Source of the DNA: PALSA-505 sp036502085
Lineage (GTDB): Bacteria; Actinomycetota; Actinomycetes; Streptosporangiales; Streptosporangiaceae
NCBI GenBank assembly: GCA_036502085.1
Contig: DASXZD010000126.1
Location: 1-64,000, forward strand
DNA length: 64,000 nt
Direction of reading: 5' to 3'
The position numbers and the translations under genes are program-made. The stretch's first letter is position 1, and each line of letters begins with the position of its first letter. The notes under the pieces are model-generated. The model had not been told where the DNA came from. It saw nothing but the letters and a program-made list of their open reading frames with translations, and searched no databases. Shown here piece by piece: positions 59,294 to 64,000 of this stretch.

Positions 59294-59639
59294 TGCCCTC
59301 TCCTTCCGAGCTTGAAGTGTCGTTGATCGCCACGGTGAAGCTCTGCTGCGCCTGGTCGAGCAGGCTGGCGAGCGTCTGGCCCGCCGATGCCGCCAGCGTG
59401 AGCAGTTCCCCGCCGGGGATGACGGGATTGCCGGAGTCGTCGGTCGCCCCGGACAGGTCGACGCCGGACTCGGCGATGATGTCGAGCGTGCCGCTGTCGG
59501 TCGCGCCGAGCCCGCTGGTGAACGAGGTCAGCGCCTGCAGGTCGGCGTCGACCGTGTCGCTGTCAGGGATCTGCGCGGCGTCGACGGTGCTGCCGGTGCG
59601 CTGGCCGAGATCTGCGGCAAACGTGTCGGCAAAGGTCAT
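59286..59639 (-). CDS. Small acidic protein of the CHAT operon
   Basis: 117 aa starting MTFADTFAADLGQRTGSTVD at ATG 59639 after a strong AGGAGG. Very acidic, Thr/Ser/Asp-rich, with no Cys and hardly any Lys/Arg; it ends SFTVAINDTSSSEGEGNA. Regular LTSFTSGLG / LLTLAASAGQTLASLLDQAQ segments suggest helices. The charge contrasts with the hydrophobic partner gene that overlaps it by 8 bp. A chaperone, inhibitor or CHAT substrate role is possible. Function not recognised. Confidence 0.6.
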   Translation of the reverse strand: MTFADTFAADLGQRTGSTVDAAQIPDSDTVDADLQALTSFTSGLGATDSGTLDIIAESGVDLSGATDDSGNPVIPGGELLTLAASAGQTLASLLDQAQQSFTVAINDTSSSEGEGNA

Positions 59640-59716
59640 CGTGAACCTCCTCAGGTCAGCCCCGCCACGTGGCGGCGGCTAGACGTGCAGGGGGGCGAGG
59701 CGACCGCCAGATACAC

Positions 59717-62254
59717 TCAGCCGGCGCCAAAGCACACGAAGCCGGACGGCTCCGCCCGGGCCAGCGCGCAGGCCGGCGGCGCGCCCCGCCGCAGCGCGGC
59801 GTGCAGGGCGGTCGTGATGCGCATGGCCGCGGCGTCGGCGACCCGGGCGACGCTGGCGATCACGGTGGGCGTGCCCGCCTGCAGCAGCGCCGTGGTCATG
59901 CCCAGCGTCTCGTCGCCGGGGCGCACGTCGGCCAGGCCCAGGCTGCAGCAGGACAGCACGACCAGCCGCGGCGCGGCCCGCATGCGCACCGCGTCGTAGC
60001 CCATCAGCGGCCCGCCCGACAGCTCGAGCGCGGAGAACAGCGCGTTGTCCGGCTGATGGCTGCCGTGCGCGGCGAGGTGCACGACGTCCGTGCCGTCCAT
60101 CAGGGCCAGCGTCGCCGCCGGCGTCGCGGCGGGGCCGGCGAGCACGACCGCGTCCGGGCGCATCGCGGCGATCCTGGCGATCTCGTCGGCACCGCGGTCG
60201 ATGCCGGGCCCGGCGGCCAGCAGCGCCGTCGCCCGCTCGTCCAGGCGGCCGCCGGCGGCCCGCCGCCTGGCCGCCAGCCAGGTGGCGGCCGACGGCGCCA
60301 CCGTGACCGCCCGGCCCGGGCCGCACAGCACCGCCCATGGCACCGTGACCAGGATCCCGGCGGGCACGATCACCAGCTCCCGGTCGCCGGCCAGGGCGCG
60401 GACCGGCGCCAGCAGCAGCGCGGCCAGCGCGGCCGCATCCTGCCGGACGGCGCCCGCCACCGCGCCGGCCAGCGGGGTGGAAGCTTCCAGGCCCGCCTGG
60501 GCGTCCAGGTCGGCGCGCAGCCGCAGCAGCATCTCCTGCACGCGGGCGTACCGGCCGAGCGGCACGATCCGGGTGCGGCGGCCGGCCAGCACGAGGACGT
60601 GCAGCGCCGGGCCGTCGCGCAGGTACACCAGCATGGCCGCATCGCCCAGCCCGGCCCGCACCGCGGCCAGCGTGGCCGGCGGCACAGTGCTGCCTGGCGG
60701 ACCGCCGACCTGGCTACCCGGCGCGCCGCCCGCCTGGCCGCCTGCCCCCCAGGCGCTCTGCCGGACCTGCTGGCGCAGCGCGAGCTCCTGGCCGCGCAGC
60801 GGGCCCGCCGGGCGGCCGGCCAGCTCGGCGGCCCGCAGCGCGTGGCGGACCTGGCGGAGTTGCTCCAGGGCGGCCGGGGCGTCCGGGTCGTCAGGGTCAT
60901 CCGGCGGGGCTGCGGGCGGCAGCAGCAGCGCCTGCGCCCGGCCGCGTTCGGACCAGCGGAAGACGCTGGCCGCCGACCCCGCCGCCAGCGCGGCGGACAG
61001 CCCGGCCCTGGCCAGGTCGCGGCCGTGCACGGCGGCGCCGGTCTGCAGGTCAAGGCAGCCGAGCCGGCTGCGGTAGCGGTGCAGGGCGGCCATCCCGGTG
61101 CGCAGCTCGCGGCCCGCGTCGGCGCGGCGCCCGGCCGCGGCGGCCAGTTCCGCCCGGCCCAGCCGGCTCAGCAGCCGGGTGTCCAGCCGCTCGGTGCCGC
61201 GCGGCGGCCCGGCCCGCCGCAGGCAGGCCTGGGCCGCGTCCGGCTGGCCGAGCGCGGCCAGCACGCGCACGCCGACCAGCTCCGCGACCCGGGCGTCCTC
61301 GGGCAGCCCGAGCCCGCGCAGCGTGCCGGCCAGGTCGCTGGCGCGCGCGGCCAGCGCGGCCGACGGCGGCCCGCCGGCCTGCCCGGCGCGCAGCGCGATC
61401 AGCGACGCGAGCGCCGCCCGGCGGGCGTTGGTCCGGCGCAGGAAGCAGGTCCGCGCCTGGCCCGCCCACCGCGCCGCCGCGGCCGTGTCGCCCGCGAGCA
61501 GCGCGGTCTCGGCGCGGGCCAGCACCGCGTCGGCGTACACGTGGCTGAGCCGCTGCTCGCGGGCCCGGCTCATCGCGACCGCGAGCTGCCGGTCGGCCTC
61601 GCCGAACAGGCCCGCGGCGAGCAGCGCCCGGGCCAGGTCGATGGCGACGCTGGCCAGCTTGCCAGGGGCCAGCCTCGCGTAGCCGCGGCCCGCCGCCGCA
61701 TAGCCGCGCAGCGCCGCGGGTATGTCGCCGCGCAGCAGGTCTAGGTCGGCCAGGTTGTGCCCGGCGACCGCCGCGGGCAGCGCGAGGCCGTGGCGGGCCG
61801 CGATGTTCGCCGACCGGTGCAGGTCGGCCCGGGCGGCGCCGATCCTGGCCGCGCCGAGGTGCACGAGCGCGCGGTTGGACAGCGCCTTGGCCAGATCCTC
61901 GGCTTCGTCCGGCTCGGCCAGCCCGGCGATTGCCGCGTCGTACTGCGCGAGCGCCGCCGCGTCCTGCCCGGTGCGCCGCAGCAGCAGGCCGCGCTGGCCG
62001 AGCAGCACGCCGCGCCGCTCCGGCGGGAACAGCGGCTCGGCGTCGTCCAGCAGCCGGAAGCCGGCGCTGATCCGCCCCCGCTCCGCCTCGGCCCAGGCCA
62101 GGCTGACCATGATCCTGGCGCGCAGCTCCGCGTCCCGGCCGGCCTCGACGCGGCGCAGCGCGGCCCGCAGGTGCCGGACCGCGACGACCGGCCGCCCGGC
62201 CGCGCTGGCGCCCACCCCGGCGGCGTGCCGCTCGCGCGGCGGCCGGCCGGTCAC
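59717..62254 (-). CDS. TPR-CHAT caspase-like protease
   Basis: 845 aa. Residues about 20-440 are TPR-like helical repeats (LLGQRGLLLRRTGQDAAALA, QYDAAIAGLAEP; ALSNRALVHLGAARIGAARA). A Pro/Gly linker at about 455-540 leads to a CHAT protease domain at about 545-845. The His is in VVHLAAHGSH (about 725-731) and the Cys in LVVLSCCSLG (about 768-770), the caspase-type dyad. ELVIVPAGILVTVPWAVL and GTPTVIASVARVAD are further CHAT signatures. CHAT proteases act in bacterial conflict systems such as Craspase and gasdermin loci. The GTG start overlaps the preceding gene by 4 bp. Confidence 0.88.
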   Translation of the reverse strand: MTGRPPRERHAAGVGASAAGRPVVAVRHLRAALRRVEAGRDAELRARIMVSLAWAEAERGRISAGFRLLDDAEPLFPPERRGVLLGQRGLLLRRTGQDAAALAQYDAAIAGLAEPDEAEDLAKALSNRALVHLGAARIGAARADLHRSANIAARHGLALPAAVAGHNLADLDLLRGDIPAALRGYAAAGRGYARLAPGKLASVAIDLARALLAAGLFGEADRQLAVAMSRAREQRLSHVYADAVLARAETALLAGDTAAAARWAGQARTCFLRRTNARRAALASLIALRAGQAGGPPSAALAARASDLAGTLRGLGLPEDARVAELVGVRVLAALGQPDAAQACLRRAGPPRGTERLDTRLLSRLGRAELAAAAGRRADAGRELRTGMAALHRYRSRLGCLDLQTGAAVHGRDLARAGLSAALAAGSAASVFRWSERGRAQALLLPPAAPPDDPDDPDAPAALEQLRQVRHALRAAELAGRPAGPLRGQELALRQQVRQSAWGAGGQAGGAPGSQVGGPPGSTVPPATLAAVRAGLGDAAMLVYLRDGPALHVLVLAGRRTRIVPLGRYARVQEMLLRLRADLDAQAGLEASTPLAGAVAGAVRQDAAALAALLLAPVRALAGDRELVIVPAGILVTVPWAVLCGPGRAVTVAPSAATWLAARRRAAGGRLDERATALLAAGPGIDRGADEIARIAAMRPDAVVLAGPAATPAATLALMDGTDVVHLAAHGSHQPDNALFSALELSGGPLMGYDAVRMRAAPRLVVLSCCSLGLADVRPGDETLGMTTALLQAGTPTVIASVARVADAAAMRITTALHAALRRGAPPACALARAEPSGFVCFGAG

Positions 62255-62760
62255 AGCACGAACGACGGTGTCACCACCGCGCCACCGCCGGGAGCCCCGG
62301 CGCGGACCAGCAGCTGAGCCAGGCCGCGCGGCACCTGGCCGAAGACGAACCGCCCGGCCGCGTCGGCCGTCCGCGTCCTGGCCCCACCCGTCCCGCCCGG
62401 CCCGGCCGCGAACCGCAGCTCCACCCGCCGCGGGCCGGGCGGCGCCAGCCAGCCGTCGATGCGCACCAGGTCGCCGCCGGTCGCGGCCACCGAGATCATG
62501 ACGGTCAGGTCCGCGGCGTCGAAGGTGAGCGTGCGGACGCGATCGTCGCCGCGGGCGCCGACGCCGGCCGGGGCCTCCGGCTGCAGCCGGGCGACCTCGG
62601 CCTCGATGTCGTCCAGCGCGATCGCGAACAGCACCCGCTGGTCCAGGTCCGGCGGCGGCGGGTCGACGGCCTGGAAGGCGTCGCGCACCGCGTCGAGTAT
62701 GACCGCATCGAGCCGGTCCAGTGCGGCGTCGGGCCCGCCGTCCCCGGCCGGGCCGCTCAC
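62251..62760 (-). CDS. Conserved small protein between sigma factor and CHAT
   Basis: 169 aa from GTG 62760, which overlaps the sigma stop (GTGA). The helical N-terminus LDAVILDAVRDAFQAVDPPP and LFAIALDDIEAEVARL is followed by a beta-rich part VRTLTFDAADLTVMISVAAT, RIDGWLAPPGPRRVELRF and ADAAGRFVFGQVPRGLAQLL. The last resembles a carboxypeptidase-regulatory (transthyretin-like) strand pattern. It is coupled on both sides. An anti-sigma or adaptor role is plausible from position only. Confidence 0.65.
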   Translation of the reverse strand: MSGPAGDGGPDAALDRLDAVILDAVRDAFQAVDPPPPDLDQRVLFAIALDDIEAEVARLQPEAPAGVGARGDDRVRTLTFDAADLTVMISVAATGGDLVRIDGWLAPPGPRRVELRFAAGPGGTGGARTRTADAAGRFVFGQVPRGLAQLLVRAGAPGGGAVVTPSFVL

Positions 62761-63365
62761 CCGGTGCCCCACTGCGGGTCGGCCAGCAGCATCTCGCGGA
62801 GCCGGGCCAGGCACCGGCCGCGGGTCGGGCCGATGCTCCCCCGCGGCATGGCCAGCGCGCTGGCGACGTCGTCGTAATCCGGCCGGTCGACCTGCGCCAC
62901 CACGCGCAGCAGCGCCTGGCACCGCTGCGACAGCGTGCGGAAGTGCCGGATCAGCACCCGGCGGCGCTCTGCCGCGGCGGCCTGCTCGCCGAGGTCGGGG
63001 CCGGGATCGGCCAGCGACTCCAGCACGTCACCGCCGCCGTGGGCGTGCCGGCGGCCGGCCCGGTGCACCCGCATCGCATCGCGCCGGGTGACCGAGACCA
63101 GCCAGGCGGTCAGCGCCTGCGGGGAGCGGATCTCGTGCAGCCGTCGCAGCAGCTCCAGCCAGGTGGTCTGCACGACGTCGGCCGCCTCGTCGGCGGCCAG
63201 GCCCTGGCTCCTGGCCACGTGCCAGAGCAGCGGGTTCAGCTCGCGCACGACCTCGTGCAAGGCGGCGGTCTGGCCGTCCTGGGCCAGTTCGAGCAGCCGC
63301 GCCAGCCGGACCGGCCGGCCGGTCCGCGGCACGGTGCCGACCCCCTGGTCCAAGCCGTCGCCCAT
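62757..63365 (-). CDS. ECF-type RNA polymerase sigma factor
   Basis: 202 aa. Region 2 is at about 35-105 (VVRELNPLLWHVARSQGLAA, DEAADVVQTTWLELLRRL, PQALTAWLVSVTRRDAMR). Region 4 is at about 130-195 (FRTLSQRCQALLRVVAQVDR, YDDVASALAMPRGSIGPTRG, RCLARLREML). It starts 1 bp after the S8 protease stop and is coupled to the next gene, so it should drive or autoregulate this operon. ECF factors of this type recur in actinobacteria with S8 and CHAT proteins. Confidence 0.88.
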   Translation of the reverse strand: MGDGLDQGVGTVPRTGRPVRLARLLELAQDGQTAALHEVVRELNPLLWHVARSQGLAADEAADVVQTTWLELLRRLHEIRSPQALTAWLVSVTRRDAMRVHRAGRRHAHGGGDVLESLADPGPDLGEQAAAAERRRVLIRHFRTLSQRCQALLRVVAQVDRPDYDDVASALAMPRGSIGPTRGRCLARLREMLLADPQWGTG

Positions 63366-63366
63366 G

Positions 63367-64000
63367 TCAGGCCCGCAGCGAGCTGATCGCGGCCAGCGAC
63401 CGGCGGGCCCGCGCGATGCGATCGCCGTTCGGCGCCGGATCCTCGGCCAGCGCCCGGGCCAGCCGGCCGGCCAGCGTGGCGGCCGCGAACGACGTGCCGC
63501 TCCAGCGCGCGAAGCCGCTGGCGAAGTTGTCCGGATCGACGGTCGAGCCGATCGAGTCCGGGTACGCCTGCTGGGCCGGCGGCCGGCGGCGGCCGTTGAA
63601 GTCCGGCATCGTGCTGATCACCCCTGTACCCACGGACTTGTGCGTGACCCAGCGGCCGAAGTTGCTGTAGTGCGCGTAGCTGCCGTCCGGATTGGTCGCG
63701 CCGACGCTGATCACCGGCACCGGCGGCGGGGCCGGGTCGCCGGCGAAGGCCGCCGGGTAGGTCAGCGCGTCGGCGCCCAGGTTGCCGGCCGACGCGACGG
63801 TCAGCACGCCCAGGCCGCCCAGCCGCCACAGCGCGTCGCGCAGCTGCTTAGTGTGCGCGGTGTCGCGCGGGCCGGGCTGGTACCCGTACGCCATGCACAG
63901 CACGTCCGGGTAGCGGCGCGGATCCCCGCTCTCCGCCTCGCCGGCCAGCCAGGCCAGGGCGCGCAGCGAGTCGGCGGGGCGGACCAGCCCGTCGTTGCCC
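63367..64000 (-). CDS. S8 (subtilisin-like) serine protease, cut by window edge
   Basis: The C-terminal roughly 210 aa are visible; the 5' end lies beyond 64000. The substrate/oxyanion Asn block is GVLTVASAGNLGADALTYPA and the nucleophile Ser is in RWSGTSFAAATLAGRLARAL. VISVGATNPDGSYAHYSNFG is the usual strand preceding the Ser loop. The catalytic Asp and His are outside the window. No signal peptide can be judged. First visible gene of the sigma-CHAT operon; two proteases of different clans in one operon suggest a proteolytic cascade. Confidence 0.85.
   Translation of the reverse strand, partial: GNDGLVRPADSLRALAWLAGEAESGDPRRYPDVLCMAYGYQPGPRDTAHTKQLRDALWRLGGLGVLTVASAGNLGADALTYPAAFAGDPAPPPVPVISVGATNPDGSYAHYSNFGRWVTHKSVGTGVISTMPDFNGRRRPPAQQAYPDSIGSTVDPDNFASGFARWSGTSFAAATLAGRLARALAEDPAPNGDRIARARRSLAAISSLRA

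Overview
The window is 64 kb of very GC-rich DNA from a filamentous actinomycete. The evidence is an SsgB-type sporulation protein, a LuxR-type LAL regulator, several ECF and TetR regulators, heavy G/C third-codon bias, frequent GTG starts and 4-bp ATGA/GTGA gene overlaps. Two kumamolisin-like S53 proteases (acid-active family) fit an acid-soil lineage of the Streptosporangiales/Catenulisporales kind. That placement is inference; no marker here names the genus.

Layout. 0-4 kb: a tRNA-Val, ssgB, pabC, an ArsR regulator, a tRNA Gly-Cys-Val cluster and a RelE/Phd-type toxin-antitoxin pair. 4-20 kb: secreted proteins of unknown role, an S53 protease, GNAT, VOC and F420-type enzymes, a large LAL regulator, and an ECF sigma factor with a membrane propeller protein. 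This part also holds gene debris: a second RelE, a subtilase with an internal deletion, a 5'-truncated TetR and a frameshifted mscL. 20-33 kb: patatin lipase and penicillin-acylase-family genes on either side of a tandem palindromic operator, a second S53 protease, a yeast-type cytosine deaminase, and a CYTH/CHAD-ParA-isoaspartyl methyltransferase operon. 33-41 kb: P450 plus TetR, then a complete branched-chain amino-acid type ABC importer with its own TetR.

41.5-48 kb is a decayed mobile island. It has a J-domain gene with two frameshifts, a HEPN plus PIN ribonuclease-type gene pair, and two serine-recombinase fragments in opposite orientations flanking a secreted RCC1-repeat protein. 48-52 kb is a four-gene operon combining a ComA-like phosphosulfolactate synthase, a VOC protein, an acyltransferase-3 and an acyl-AMP ligase, which suggests a sulfonated acyl metabolite. 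52-54 kb is an OmpR-type two-component system.

54-56 kb holds an encapsulin whose upstream DyP-peroxidase cargo gene keeps its targeting tail but has lost its catalytic middle. 56.8-58.8 kb is a small ORF followed by a YcaO enzyme, a candidate RiPP locus. 58.9-64 kb is a six-gene operon read leftward: an S8 protease (cut by the window edge), an ECF sigma factor, a small protein, a TPR-CHAT caspase-like protease, an acidic small protein and a strongly hydrophobic small protein. It looks like a protease-based conflict or cell-death system.

Two families of dispersed palindromic repeats each occur twice in intergenic DNA. The strongest leads are the CHAT/S8/hydrophobic-protein operon, the encapsulin with gutted cargo, the HEPN-PIN pair and the ComA-like sulfonate operon.
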